A stretch of DNA of 64,000 nucleotides from DASTFY01 sp963769115 (GTDB taxonomy: Bacteria; Actinomycetota; Acidimicrobiia; Acidimicrobiales; Ilumatobacteraceae), in NCBI GenBank assembly GCA_963769115.1, contig CAVYKN010000006.1:124001-188000 (forward strand), written 5' to 3'. Under the pieces are notes generated by a model that was not told the DNA's origin, ran no database searches, and worked only from the letters and a program-made list of their open reading frames with translations. This document shows, in pieces, positions 15,089 through 24,775 of this stretch; within the stretch, counting starts at the first letter, position 1, and each line of letters starts with the position of its first letter. Both the position numbers and the translations under genes were made by a program.

Positions 15089-16823
15089 TCATGGGATGTC
15101 GTCGTCGGGCACGGTGCCGCTGGCGTCGATCGCGGCCAGCGCTTCATCGATGGTCCCGTAGAAGTGCTCGCGGTCGAGGGTGCCCAGCAGGCCGTAGTGG
15201 GACAGCAGGTCGTGGAGCCGGCTCCGCAGCTCGACGAAGGCGAGGTGGATGCCCGACCTCGTTCAGCTCGAGGTCGAGCCGTTCGAGCATCTCCGCCGCG
15301 GTCACGTCGATGTCCGTGATCGCCTCGCACTGGAGCACGACCCAGCGGGGCTCGTTGCTCGCGGATGTGGTGGCGGAGCTGCTGCCGGAACATGCCCGCG
15401 TTGGCGAAGAACAGCGGTGCCTCCCACCGGAACACGATCACCCCCGAGCTCGGGTCCGCCTCCGCGTTCCGGGCGCGCAGGCTGTGCCAGCCGTCGTCGA
15501 ACCGGCCCAGCAGCTCGCCCTGGGGCCACCAGCTGCGCTGGAAGAACAAGGCCACCGACGAGCGCGATGGCGGTGAGGATGCCCTCGATGACCCCGAAGA
15601 AGATGACGCCGGCGGTCGCCACGAGCGACAGGACGCAGGGACGACTTGCGGACACGCCAGAAGCGGACGGAGCGCGGTGAGGTCGGCCAGCGAGAGCGCG
15701 GCGAAGATGACGACGGCGGCCAGCGTCGTCTGCGGGCAGGTCGGCGAGCAGGGACGGGAAGGCGACGAGCAGCAGCGCCACCGATCCCGGCCCCGACCAG
15801 GCCCGTCACCTGGCTCTTGGCGCCCGACTGCTCGGCCACGGCCGTGCGAGAACCGCTCGTCGACACGGCGAAGCCCTGGAAGCAGGCCGGACGGCCGATG
15901 TTCGCGGCGCCGATGCCGACCATCTCCTGGTTGGGATCGACCTCGTCGCCTCGGCGGGCGGCGAAGCTCGACGACAGGGCGATGGTGTCGGTGAGCGACA
16001 CGAGCACGATGCCGATCGCGGCGATCAGCAGCGGCGCCGAGATCCGAGAAGTCGGTCCAGGGCAGCGCGGGCCGGGGCAGGCCCTCCGGGAGTGCGCCGA
16101 CGGTCGGGATGTCGAGATCGAACAACGCCGTCACGAGCGTCGCCCCGACGACGGCCACGAGGACGGCCGGGATCGGGGGACATGACGCGGGGCAGCAGGA
16201 GCATCACGGCGAGGGTGCCGAGGCCGACGCGCGAGCGCGGTCGAGTTCCGCTCGTCGAAACCGGAGGCGAAGGCCTGCAGCTCGTCGATGAAGTCGTCCG
16301 CGTCGGTCGAGAAGCCGCAGAGCTTGGGGAGCTGCCCGACGAAGATCGTGACGGCCAGGCCGTTCATGTACCCGACCTGCACCTCCTTCGACAGGAGGTC
16401 GGCCACGAAGCCGAGCTTGGCGATGCCGAGCAGGACCTCGATGAGCCCGACGATGAGGGCCAGCATGGCCGCCAATGTGATCGCCTGCGCGGGATCGTCG
16501 GCGACGGCCAGCGGCACGATCGCCGCGAAGATCAGCGGCGAGACGGACGAGTCCGGCCCGAGCACGAGGACCCGCGACGGTCCGAAGAGGGCGTAGCCGA
16601 TGAGGCAGGAGATCGTCGTGTACAGGCCGGTGACGGCAGGGACACCGGCCAGCTCGGCGTAGGCCATGCCCTGCGGCACGAGGATCGCGGCGAGGACGAC
16701 GCCCGGCCACGAGGTCGAACCGGAGCCAGCGACGCTCGGTACGTGCGCAGCGCGGCGACGCCGGGTGCGATGCGCCCGACCAGCGTCCGAACGCGGGCGA
16801 TCCACTCGTCTCCATCCCTGCAT
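15089..16823 (-). CDS. SulP-family anion permease with STAS domain, many frame breaks
   Basis: Pieces in all three frames, read in order, rebuild a complete SulP transporter (sulfate, bicarbonate or similar). VPQGMAYAELAGVPAVTGLY is the first-helix signature; YMNGLAVTIFVGQLPKL, SLTDTIALSSSFAARRG, VGIGAANIGRPACFQGFAVS and TLAAVVIFAALSLADL follow; then the C-terminal STAS domain with VLQCEAITDIDVTAAEMLER, ending ALAAIDASGTVPDDDIP at TGA 15089. About eight single-base shifts are required, yet every piece is well conserved and no internal stops occur in the right frame. I therefore read it as a poorly sequenced intact gene, although a recent pseudogene is possible. The start is ATG 16823. Confidence 0.8.
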
Positions 16824-16871
16824 CTTGATCCAACTCGGACCGGCTCCGGCCCCTGCGGGCAGAATGGGCCC

Positions 16872-18131
16872 ATGATCGACCACCCGCCCGCTCCATCGCC
16901 GGTCGACTACTCGCCTCTCGACGAGGACGTCCTCACCGATCCGATGCCGGCCTACGAGCGGTTGCGGGCGGAGTGCCCGGTGCACCGGACCGACGCACTG
17001 GGCCGCACCCTCTTCTCGATCAGCAGGGCGGAACACGTGCACGGCGTGCTCATGGATCCGGGGACGTGGTCCAACCAGCGCGGACCCGGCATCGCCGACA
17101 GCGCCGCCGGGGCCGGCGACATGCAGCACGACGACCCACCCGAGCACACGCGCCGTCGCGGGTTCGCCCGCGACTGGTTCAACCCCAGCGCGGTCGCCCG
17201 CCTCGAGGACTCCATCCGTTCGGTGGTCGTCGCGCTGATCGACGGGGTGCGACCGGTCGGCCACGCCGAGCTGTACCGCGACATCGCGCTCCCCCTGCCG
17301 GTGACCAGCTTCTGCGCGCTCATGGGCATCGACATCGCCGACCGGGACCGCTTCGTGTTCTGGGCCGACGAGCTGGTCGTCGCCATGGCCTACCCGGAAC
17401 GCGGTCGGGACGCTCGTCGCGAGCTCAGCGCGTTCACCACCGGCGAGGTGGAGCGGCGCCGCGATCTGGCCGACGCCGGACGTCGCGACGAGCTCCCGCC
17501 GGGACTCCTCAGCCACCTGGCCGTCGACGCCTACACGGACGATGGCGAGCGCATGCCTCTGGGCGAGCTCGTCAACATGGTCAACCAGCTCCTCATCGCC
17601 GGGCACGAGACGACGACCTCGCTCATCACGAACTGCGTGTGGCGCCTCCTCGAGGACCGCCCCGCTCGCTGGTGCCGCCTCCTCGACGAGCCGGACCTGG
17701 TGGCCAACGCGGTGGAGGAGAGCCTCCGCTTCGATCCCCCCGTGCTCGGGCTGTGCCGAACCAGCGACAACGACGCAGAGATCGCCGGGGTGGACATCCC
17801 CGCGGGGTCGAAGCTGATGGTGCTCTACGCATCGGCCAACCGGGATCCCGCGCGGTTCCCCGACCGACCTGACGAGTTCGTGCTCGATCGTCCGCTGCTC
17901 GCGACGCGGCGGCACTACTCGTTCAGCTGGGGGATCCACCACTGCCTCGGCGCGCACCTGGCCCGCCTCACCGCGAAGGTGGCCATCGAGGAGCTGCTGG
18001 AAGGGCTCCCGAGCTTGCGGCTCGACGGGGAGACCGAGCGGGTCGGTTCGCCGTTCCTGTGGGGCCGCCACGCCGTGCCCATCGCCTGGTCGGTCGACGA
18101 ACCCGCCGATGGGGCCGACGAGTCGACTTAA
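16872..18131 (+). CDS. Cytochrome P450
   Basis: A 419-residue class I bacterial P450. I-helix oxygen-binding motif LLIAGHETTTSL, K-helix EESLRFDPP (ExxR) and heme loop FSWGIHHCLGAHLARL with the proximal cysteine. N-terminal ADALGRTL-type strands and a QHDDPPEHTRRR C-helix are typical. It hydroxylates an unknown small molecule and needs a ferredoxin and reductase that are not nearby. ATG 16872 follows CAGAAT at 6 bases, so a leaderless transcript is possible. The 3' end overlaps the convergent ABC permease by 4 bases. Confidence 0.95.
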   Translation: MIDHPPAPSPVDYSPLDEDVLTDPMPAYERLRAECPVHRTDALGRTLFSISRAEHVHGVLMDPGTWSNQRGPGIADSAAGAGDMQHDDPPEHTRRRGFARDWFNPSAVARLEDSIRSVVVALIDGVRPVGHAELYRDIALPLPVTSFCALMGIDIADRDRFVFWADELVVAMAYPERGRDARRELSAFTTGEVERRRDLADAGRRDELPPGLLSHLAVDAYTDDGERMPLGELVNMVNQLLIAGHETTTSLITNCVWRLLEDRPARWCRLLDEPDLVANAVEESLRFDPPVLGLCRTSDNDAEIAGVDIPAGSKLMVLYASANRDPARFPDRPDEFVLDRPLLATRRHYSFSWGIHHCLGAHLARLTAKVAIEELLEGLPSLRLDGETERVGSPFLWGRHAVPIAWSVDEPADGADEST

Positions 18132-18925
18132 CTCGTCACGTCCCGGCGGGACACGAGCGTCAACGCGATCAGCGCGGCCGCGGTCACGTACATCATCGCC
18201 GTCACGATGGCCCGGCCCATGGCGAGGTCGACGGTTCCGCCCCGGATGAGCGACGCCAGCACCTGGCCTGGGAAGAGCCGGTAACCCGTGTTCCACGAGT
18301 CGACCACGATGTTCTCGAACGGACCGGCCCAGGCGAAGCCGACACCGAGCGCCAACGGCGCCGACCGGAAGATGACGGCCAGGGTGGTGCCGAAGACCGC
18401 CCACCCGACGATCCCGGCCAGGACGGTCAGGTAGTTGCCAATCGCAGCGGTGCCGCCGGAGATGGTGAACCACTCGGCGGTCGAGACACCATTGGCCGGC
18501 GCCACGAGCCAGGACGCCACGAACGTGAGCAGCTCGGCCAGGGCGACTGTGCCGGCCGCCAGCACGAGCACGGCGGCGACCGTTCCCGCCAGCACCCGGC
18601 GACGATGCGGATCGCGGAGCAGGAGCGCCCGCCACGTCCCCCCTGAGAACTCGGTGGCGATCAGCGCGATGAACGTGACGAACACGAGGAAGCCCGTGAA
18701 CGAGGCACCGATGGCGAAGGCCTCGGTTCCTCCGGAGGCCCGCTCCAGCGCCGAGATGCTGGTGGTCCCTCGCCCGGCCGCACCGCCGGCGGCAGGATCG
18801 GAGCTCGCTGTTCCGAACACCGTCAGGCTGGTCAGGACGGCGAAGAGCAGCGTGGCCGCCACGAGCACGGCGACGGTCCGGCCGCGGGCGAGCCGCACGA
18901 GCTGAGCATGGACGATCCTGATCAT
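18128..18925 (-). CDS. ABC-2 type transporter permease
   Basis: 265 residues with about six membrane segments: one N-terminal anchor (VAVLVAATLLFAVLTSLTVF), a loop, then helices such as FTGFLVFVTFIALIATEF and VLAGTVAAVLVLAAGTVAL. This is the NatB/ABC-2 pattern. The upstream ATPase gene overlaps it by 4 bases, so the two form one exporter. The substrate is unknown; the adjacent two-component system may control it, a common arrangement for NatAB- or antibiotic-sensing exporters. Confidence 0.88.
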   Translation of the reverse strand: MIRIVHAQLVRLARGRTVAVLVAATLLFAVLTSLTVFGTASSDPAAGGAAGRGTTSISALERASGGTEAFAIGASFTGFLVFVTFIALIATEFSGGTWRALLLRDPHRRRVLAGTVAAVLVLAAGTVALAELLTFVASWLVAPANGVSTAEWFTISGGTAAIGNYLTVLAGIVGWAVFGTTLAVIFRSAPLALGVGFAWAGPFENIVVDSWNTGYRLFPGQVLASLIRGGTVDLAMGRAIVTAMMYVTAAALIALTLVSRRDVTS

Positions 18926-19839
18926 CCTGCGACCTCCATCATCGACAGGTAGCGCTCTTCGAGCGTGGTCCGTACCGGTGAAAGCTCGACCAGCACGATG
19001 CCGGCGTCGAACGCAAGGCGGTTGATGGTCGCGGCGAGCGCCGGATGGTCACCCCGGCCGGCGGACACGACGATCCGGCCGTCGTCCTGCCCGACCTCCA
19101 AGTCGTGGGTCCGGAGCAGCTCGACCAGGCGCCCGCCGTCGGCGCGCCGCTCGGGGAGCAGCGCCAGGCGGCCGCCCCGGTCGTCGAGCAGGTCGCGCGT
19201 CGGCCCCTCGTACAGGGCTCGACCGCCTTCGATGAGCACCACCCAGTCGCACACCTGCTCGAGCTCGCTCAGATCGTGCGACGAGACCAGCACCGTCCGC
19301 CCACCACGGGCCAGGCGCCCGATCAGCCCCCTCATCTCCTGCACGCCACGCGGATCGAGGCCGTTGGCCGGCTCGTCGAGGATGAGCAGTTCGGGGTCAC
19401 CGAGCAGCGCGGCGGCGATGCCGAGGCGCTGCTTCATGCCGAGCGAGTAGCTGCGGTACCGGTCCTCCCCGCGGCCGTTGAGGCCCACCTGCTCCAGCAG
19501 GTCCGGGATCCGTCCGCAGTCATGGCCTCCGGCGATGGCCAGCACCTCGAGGTTCCGGCGTCCGCTGATCGATGGGTAGAACGCCGGGCCCTCCACGAGC
19601 GCTCCGACGTCGCGGAGGAACTCGGCGGGGCGGTCGATCGGCCGGCCGAGCACCGTCCCCGTGCCCGCCGAGGGCCGCACGAGACCGAGCAGCATGGCCA
19701 TCGTCGTCGTCTTGCCGGCCCCGTTCGGGCCGATGAAGCCGGCCACGACGCCGCGTGGGAGCTCGAGCGTGAGGTGGTCCACCACCGTGCGGTGCCCGTA
19801 CCGCTTCGTGAGGCCGGACACCGAGACTGCATTGGTCAT
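18922..19839 (-). CDS. ABC transporter ATP-binding protein
   Basis: 305 residues: Walker A GFIGPNGAGKTTTMAML, signature YSLGMKQRLGIAAALL, Walker B PELLILDEPANGLDPRG and switch His in VLVSSHDLSELEQ. The C-terminal 80 residues form the regulatory extension seen in CcmA/NatA-type exporters. It partners the permease at 18128 (ATG overlap). Confidence 0.95.
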   Translation of the reverse strand: MTNAVSVSGLTKRYGHRTVVDHLTLELPRGVVAGFIGPNGAGKTTTMAMLLGLVRPSAGTGTVLGRPIDRPAEFLRDVGALVEGPAFYPSISGRRNLEVLAIAGGHDCGRIPDLLEQVGLNGRGEDRYRSYSLGMKQRLGIAAALLGDPELLILDEPANGLDPRGVQEMRGLIGRLARGGRTVLVSSHDLSELEQVCDWVVLIEGGRALYEGPTRDLLDDRGGRLALLPERRADGGRLVELLRTHDLEVGQDDGRIVVSAGRGDHPALAATINRLAFDAGIVLVELSPVRTTLEERYLSMMEVAG

Positions 19840-19925
19840 GGCTCCAGGATCGCTGCGTCGGTCCAGGACGTCGTCCGACCGGGGGAGGCTGTGCGGCTAC
19901 GCCCGGTGCGGTAGCGACCGGCCCG

Positions 19926-20591
19926 TCAGCGCTGCCAGCCCGGCCGCACCAGGCCGGTCTCGTAGGCGAACACCACGAGCTGCGCCCGGTCCCGGGCACC
20001 GACCTTGACCATGGCCCTGCTGACGTGGGTCTTGGCCGTCGCCGTGCTCATGACCAGGCGCCCGGCGATCTCCTCGTTCGACAGCCCCTCGGCCACGAGG
20101 CCGACGACCTCGCGCTCACGATCGGTCAGGCGATCCAGGTCGGGCAGTCCGGTGGGGTCCTTGGCCCGGTGTGCGAACTCCTCGATGAGGCGCCGGGTGA
20201 TGCCGGGCGACAGCAGCGCGTCGCCGGCAACCACCGCGCGCACGGCCCGCAGCAGCTCAGCCGGCTCGGTGTCCTTCACGAGGAACCCGTTGGCGCCCGA
20301 GCGGATCGCCTCGAACACGTACTCGTCCAGGTCAAAGGTCGTGAGGATGACCACCTTGACCGCGTCCAGGCGCGCGTCGCTGCCGATCTGCCTGGTCGCG
20401 GTCAGCCCGTCGGTGCCCGGCATGCGGATGTCCATCAGCACGACATCCGGCCGGTGCTCCAGGGCGAGGCGGTAGGCCTCGTCACCATCGGACGCCTCGG
20501 CGGCGACGACGATGTCGTCCTGCGCGTCGAGGAGGGAACGGAAGCCGGCCCGCACCAGCGCCTGGTCGTCGGCGATGAGGACGGAGATCAC
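19926..20591 (-). CDS. NarL/LuxR-family response regulator
   Basis: 221 residues. Receiver domain with phospho-acceptor Asp in VVLMDIRMPGTDG, conserved acidic pair in LIADDQALVRAG and Lys in GFLVKDTEPAEL. The C-terminal LuxR helix-turn-helix is LTDREREVVGLVAEGLSNEE up to TAKTHVSRAM. The start is GTG 20591, overlapping the kinase stop by 4 bases (GTGA), so translation is coupled. Probable targets are the ABC exporter genes just downstream on the same strand, by position only. Confidence 0.95.
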   Translation of the reverse strand: MISVLIADDQALVRAGFRSLLDAQDDIVVAAEASDGDEAYRLALEHRPDVVLMDIRMPGTDGLTATRQIGSDARLDAVKVVILTTFDLDEYVFEAIRSGANGFLVKDTEPAELLRAVRAVVAGDALLSPGITRRLIEEFAHRAKDPTGLPDLDRLTDREREVVGLVAEGLSNEEIAGRLVMSTATAKTHVSRAMVKVGARDRAQLVVFAYETGLVRPGWQR

Positions 20592-21772
20592 GACAGGTGC
20601 CCGTCCTCGCGGAGCGGTAGGACCGCGAGGACCCGGAACCCGCCCCCGGCCCGGGGTCCCGCGGTCAGGGTGCCGCCCAGGGCCTCGGCCCGCTGGCGCA
20701 TGCCGGTGAGTCCCATGCCGGCCCCCATCGCGCCGCCGGTGGCCGGCACAGCACCCGTGCCGTCGTCCTCGACCTCGATCGTCAACGCACCGCGGTCGTT
20801 GCGCAGCCGCACGGTCGCGCTTGTCGCCCGGGCGTGGCGCGACACGTTCGTCAGGGATTCCTGCACGATCCGGAAGGCGGCGAGCTGGACCTCGGCCGGC
20901 AGGCTGGCCGGCAGTGGTTCGTGATCCAGCCGGACGTCGAGGCCGCCGGCCTGGACGGCGCCCACCAGCGCGTCGAGATCGGCCAACGTCGGCGCGGGTG
21001 CCCGAGGGGCGTCCTCGCCGCGGCGGAGAACGTCCAACGCGGCCCGCAACTCGTGCAAGGCGTCGCGGCTCGTCTCCTTGATGGTGGCCAGGGCCGGGCG
21101 CGCCTGCTCCGGGTGCTCGTCCAGCAGGTGCAGGGCCACCCCGGCCTGGACGTTGATGAGGGAGATGTCGTGGGCCAGCACATCGTGGAGCTCCTGGGCC
21201 AGCGCCAGCCGCTGCGCGTTCCGTCGCCGATCGTCGTCCTCCTGCTGCACGCGGGCGCGCTCGGCGGCGTTCGCCCGGCTGATCCGCACCAGCTCCGACA
21301 CCGCCAGCACCCCCACCAGCCAGCCGGCCACCAGGGCCAGGTGCACGATCCCCTGATCGGGGTCGGCGCGCGGGTCCAGGAAGGACGCGACGGCGTAGCC
21401 GGCGTAGCCGGCGGTGGCCAGCAGCCAGGTGGCCCGGCGCCGGCCGGCCTGGACGGCCGAGTACAGGGCAACGACGACGCTCAGGAAGATCGGGCCGTAG
21501 GGGTACCCCAACCCGATGTAGACGTCGACCGCGGCCAGGCTGATGCCCACCGCGACGAGCGGCCACCGGTCCCGCCACGCGAGCGCCAACGGGCCGGCGA
21601 GGACGAGGGCGACGGCCAGCGCGTCGATGGGGCGTCGCTCCGGCTGGTTGCCGGCTGCGCCGAACGACCCGACGAGCTGGAACACCCCGATCCCGAGCGC
21701 GCTCGGCCCAGGCCCACGAGCTCGGCGGCCGCACCACGGCGCCACGCTAGGACCGCCATCCCATCGTGGCAT
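20588..21772 (-). CDS. Sensor histidine kinase (HisKA_3 type)
   Basis: About 394 residues. Four or five membrane helices lie in the N-terminal half (VALVLAGPLALAWRDRWPLV and following), then a coiled coil (ANAAERARVQQEDDDRRRN), the phospho-acceptor box LAQELHDVLAHDISLINVQ and the ATPase with ESLTNVSRHARA (N box) and GAGMGLTGMRQRAEALGG (G box). No large extracellular sensor, so it probably senses within or at the membrane. The N-terminus is unsure: ATG 21772 is used, but the first 25 residues look unlike the family and may hide a frameshift (ATG 21759 is the alternative). Confidence 0.9.
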   Translation of the reverse strand: MPRWDGGPSVAPWCGRRARGPGPSALGIGVFQLVGSFGAAGNQPERRPIDALAVALVLAGPLALAWRDRWPLVAVGISLAAVDVYIGLGYPYGPIFLSVVVALYSAVQAGRRRATWLLATAGYAGYAVASFLDPRADPDQGIVHLALVAGWLVGVLAVSELVRISRANAAERARVQQEDDDRRRNAQRLALAQELHDVLAHDISLINVQAGVALHLLDEHPEQARPALATIKETSRDALHELRAALDVLRRGEDAPRAPAPTLADLDALVGAVQAGGLDVRLDHEPLPASLPAEVQLAAFRIVQESLTNVSRHARATSATVRLRNDRGALTIEVEDDGTGAVPATGGAMGAGMGLTGMRQRAEALGGTLTAGPRAGGGFRVLAVLPLREDGHLS

Positions 21773-21810
21773 CCGCCCGCCGGCGTACCCGTGGCTGCTC
21801 CTCCGGTGGT

Positions 21811-22737
21811 ATGGACCCGGTGGCAAGATCATCGACCGTGCCCAGCCGAACGGGGCCCGATCCAGTAGGCGACGACCCACTGAGCGATGACACGGATGCG
21901 TACCTCCGCCGCCTGGGCCTGGAGCGCGAGCCGCCGAGCGCCGAGGCGCTCCACCGCATCCACCGCGCCCAGGTCGAGACCGTGCCCTACGAGACGGCAT
22001 GGATCCACCAGGGTCAGCGCTGGAGCGTCGACCCCGGAGAGGCGATGCGCCGCGTGGCCCACGACCAGCGCGGCGGGTACTGCTTCCACCTCAACGGTGC
22101 GCTGGCCGAGCTCCTGAGCGCACTCGGCTACCGGGTGACGCGCCACGTCGGGGGCGTGCACGGGCCGGACGGGCCGGATGCCGCCATGCTCACCAACCAC
22201 CTGGTCCTGGTCGTGCACGACCTGCCGACCGCCGACAACCCGTCCGGGCAGTGGTACGTCGACGCCGGGCTGGGCGACGGGCTCCACGAGCCGCTCCCCC
22301 TGGCGGCCGGCACCTACCAACAGGGGCCGTTCCGCTTCGTGCTGACCGAGACCGACGACGGCGTGGGCGACTGGCACCTCACCCACGACCCCGCCGGCTC
22401 GTTCGCGGGCATGAGCTTCCGCGCCGCGCCAGTGGGGACGGACGCCTTCGCCGAGCGCCACGAGTGGCTCTCCACTTCACCCGAGTCGGGGTTCGTCCGC
22501 GTGCTCACCGTGCAGCGCCGGCGGGAGGACGGCGTCGACATCCTGCGGGGATGCGTCCTCACCCGCCGGCGCGGCGACGAGCTCACCACCGAGACGATCA
22601 CCGACCGCGGCGCCTGGTTCGAGGCGCTGGCCGAGGTGTGCGGCCTGCCGCTGCGATTGCCGGACCCGGACCGGGACGCCCTGTGGGCCGCGGTCCTCGC
22701 CGGCCACGAACGCTGGCTCGAGTCCCAGGAGGCCTGA
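21811..22737 (+). CDS. Arylamine N-acetyltransferase
   Basis: About 308 residues. Catalytic triad visible: Cys in RGGYCFHLNGA, His in LTNHLVLVV and Asp in YVDAGLGDGLHEPLPL. The start region YLRRLGLEREPPSAEALHRI is typical of NAT. It transfers acetyl from acetyl-CoA to aromatic amines or hydrazines. Start choice is between ATG 21811 and GTG 21838; both give a short non-conserved N-terminus. It is divergent from the histidine kinase. Confidence 0.93.
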   Translation: MDPVARSSTVPSRTGPDPVGDDPLSDDTDAYLRRLGLEREPPSAEALHRIHRAQVETVPYETAWIHQGQRWSVDPGEAMRRVAHDQRGGYCFHLNGALAELLSALGYRVTRHVGGVHGPDGPDAAMLTNHLVLVVHDLPTADNPSGQWYVDAGLGDGLHEPLPLAAGTYQQGPFRFVLTETDDGVGDWHLTHDPAGSFAGMSFRAAPVGTDAFAERHEWLSTSPESGFVRVLTVQRRREDGVDILRGCVLTRRRGDELTTETITDRGAWFEALAEVCGLPLRLPDPDRDALWAAVLAGHERWLESQEA

Positions 22738-22830
22738 ACCCGGCCAGGGACCTTCGCCTCTACTCGCGGTCTGCCTCCGGCGCGACAACAGGGGCGTGAT
22801 CGACCCCTTCGATCGGAGAGGAGACCTTTG

Positions 22831-23373
22831 ATGCGCGCCATCGTGGTCTACGAGTCGATGTACGGGAACACGCGGCTGATCGCCGAGCGCATCGCCGACG
22901 GGTTGTGCGAGGGCTACGAGGTGACGCTGCGCACCGTGAGCGACGCCCTCGAAACCCCGGAGCCGCCACCGGACCTCCTCGTGGTCGCTGGCCCCACCCA
23001 CGTGCACAGCCTGTCCAGCGAGCGCACTCGCAAGGCTGCGGCCGACGCCGCCGGCAAGCCGGCGAGCGGGCTCACCCTGGAGACCTCGGCCACCGGCCCG
23101 GGCGTACGGGAATGGCTGGCGCGAGTGGGCGACGGGGAGGGAGTCGCCGCGGCGGCGTTCGACACGAGGATCGACGCGCCCCCCGCGCTGACCGGACGGG
23201 CATCCAAGGGGATCGCCAAGCGGCTGCGCCGCGCCGGCTTCCACCTCGAGGTCGAGCCCGAGAGCTTCCTCGTCGACAAGCACAACCACCTGCTCGACGG
23301 CGAGGAGGAGCGGGCGCGGGCCTGGGGCGCGGCACTTGCCGCGACGACGCTCGGTGCCTACGCGGCCCGGTGA
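22831..23373 (+). CDS. Flavodoxin-domain protein
   Basis: 180 residues. The FMN phosphate loop is VVYESMYGNTRLIAERIADG, then VVAGPTHVHSLSSERTRKAA, both characteristic of flavodoxin/flavodoxin-like proteins. The C-terminal half (ASKGIAKRLRRAGFHLEVEP, then SFLVDK) matches the actinobacterial flavodoxin-like subgroup. GGAGAGGAG 7 to 15 bases upstream of the ATG is a strong ribosome binding site. It is a probable electron carrier or quinone reductase; partner unknown. Confidence 0.88.
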   Translation: MRAIVVYESMYGNTRLIAERIADGLCEGYEVTLRTVSDALETPEPPPDLLVVAGPTHVHSLSSERTRKAAADAAGKPASGLTLETSATGPGVREWLARVGDGEGVAAAAFDTRIDAPPALTGRASKGIAKRLRRAGFHLEVEPESFLVDKHNHLLDGEEERARAWGAALAATTLGAYAAR

Positions 23374-23431
23374 CCGCCCGCCGATCCCCACACGCCGCGG
23401 GCGGGGCGCGCGGGACGGGAGCCGGTCCCCG

Positions 23432-23785
23432 ATGAGTCCCGCTGGTTGCGGGCGTCCAAGGCTCGTGGCCCTCGATCGGTCCTTCGTGCGGGTCGCGCTG
23501 CTCCACGACGGCGTCGAGGTGGCGCGTTGGTGGCTGTGCGTCCGCCGGCACGGCGAGCTGGTGGCGGCCGATGCGCTCGCCCGCGTGTGCCTGGCCGCCC
23601 GGCGCAGGGGCTCGACCATCGCGCTCGACGGGATCGATCCCGCTTTCCGCCAGATCCTCGGACTGCTCGGCCTGGCGGTAGCCGAGCGTGATGGCTGCCT
23701 AGTCGTCGAGGTGCGTCGGGAGGCCGAAGACCGGGAAAAGTGCAGGATCGACGAAGTTGTGGTGGCCGACGATCCGGCCTCCTGA
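23432..23785 (+). CDS. STAS-domain-like protein
   Basis: 117 residues. The second half (ADALARVCLAARRRGSTIAL, then DPAFRQILGLLGLA) has the helix-strand pattern of a STAS domain of the lipid-binding or anti-anti-sigma type. The end EAEDREKCRIDEVVVADDPAS, with its acidic EDRE and DDPA stretches, resembles tails seen in actinobacterial STAS proteins. Its last 87 bases overlap, on the opposite strand, the 3' end of the sigma-factor gene. Moderate confidence, because the N-terminal strand is weak. Confidence 0.6.
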   Translation: MSPAGCGRPRLVALDRSFVRVALLHDGVEVARWWLCVRRHGELVAADALARVCLAARRRGSTIALDGIDPAFRQILGLLGLAVAERDGCLVVEVRREAEDREKCRIDEVVVADDPAS

Positions 23786-24673
23786 GATCTCGATCACCTG
23801 GATGGCGAACGGCGCGTGGCCACCGTCCGGGTCGGTCTTGTACGAACCGAAGCCCTCCAGGCCGTTGGCCTGGATGGGCAGGAGCCGCGAGCCCTCGCAG
23901 CCGCTGCCCGGACCGACGAACCACTTGGCCATGTCCTCCGGACCCTGGAGCCAGAAGTCGTAAGGCGGCATGGCCATGATGGCGTCGTCGTGGAGCAGGG
24001 CCACGAGCGCTTCGATGTCGTAGCGCTCGAAGGCGTCCACGTAGCGAGCCAGCAGCTCCTGGTGCTCGGTGCCGAGCGGCAGCTCGCCGCCCTCGAGATC
24101 CAGCGTGGACAGCGTGGCCCGGGCCCGCTGGAGGGCGCTGTTGACGGAAGCGACGCTCGTCTCCAGGAGGTCGGCCACGTCCGCCGCCGGCCAGCGCAGG
24201 ACCTCCCGCAACACGAGCACCGCCCGCTGGCGGGGTGGCAGGTGCTGCAGGGCCGTCACGAAGGCCAGGCGCACGCTGTCACGGGTGGCCACCTGCTCGG
24301 CGGGGTCGTCCTCGGGTGAGATGACCAGCGAATCCGGGATGGGTTGGACCCATGCATGCTCCGGCCTCGTCACGCCGCGGAAGGACTCCACCGTGTGCGC
24401 GGGTCCGAGGTCCATGGGCCGGGCGCGGCGCTGGCGACCTCGCAGCATGTCCAGGCACACGTTGGTGGCGATCCGGTAGAGCCAGGAGCGCAGCGCGGAG
24501 CGACCCTCGAAGCCCTCGATGCCCTTCCAGGCGCGGATCATCGTCTCTTGGACGGCATCGTCGGCCTCGAAGGCCGAGCCCAGCATGCGGTAGCAGTACC
24601 CGGTCAGCGCGCGGCGCTGCGACTCCACCTCGTCCAGCACCGCCCCCCGGTCGACCTCGACTCGCGTCGTCAT
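23699..24673 (-). CDS. ECF sigma factor with C-terminal SnoaL-like domain
   Basis: 324 residues. Sigma region 2: YCYRMLGSAFEADDAVQETM, then AWKGIEGFEGRSALRSWLYR. Region 4: LPPRQRAVLVLREVLRWPAA and DLLETSVASVNSALQRAR. The last 120 residues (ARYVDAFERYDIEALVALLH up to GGRIVGHHNF) form an NTF2/SnoaL domain, as in SigG/SigJ-like ECF groups, where it modulates activity in place of an anti-sigma factor. The start ATG 24673 is preceded on the minus strand by TAGCAT at 8 bases: leaderless. Regulon unknown. Confidence 0.93.
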   Translation of the reverse strand: MTTRVEVDRGAVLDEVESQRRALTGYCYRMLGSAFEADDAVQETMIRAWKGIEGFEGRSALRSWLYRIATNVCLDMLRGRQRRARPMDLGPAHTVESFRGVTRPEHAWVQPIPDSLVISPEDDPAEQVATRDSVRLAFVTALQHLPPRQRAVLVLREVLRWPAADVADLLETSVASVNSALQRARATLSTLDLEGGELPLGTEHQELLARYVDAFERYDIEALVALLHDDAIMAMPPYDFWLQGPEDMAKWFVGPGSGCEGSRLLPIQANGLEGFGSYKTDPDGGHAPFAIQVIEISGGRIVGHHNFVDPALFPVFGLPTHLDD

Positions 24674-24775
24674 GGGGTCCGATGCTACGAGGCTCACTGG
24701 GGGTCGTCCTCCTGCCGGCACAACACGGCCCGTGCCGGCATCCATTGGACGATCGGTCCCTCCAGGACTCATCGC

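Noticed and set aside
16131..18635. An 834-residue minus-strand ORF
   Set aside because: It is antisense to the P450 for most of its length; only the last part is the SulP gene.
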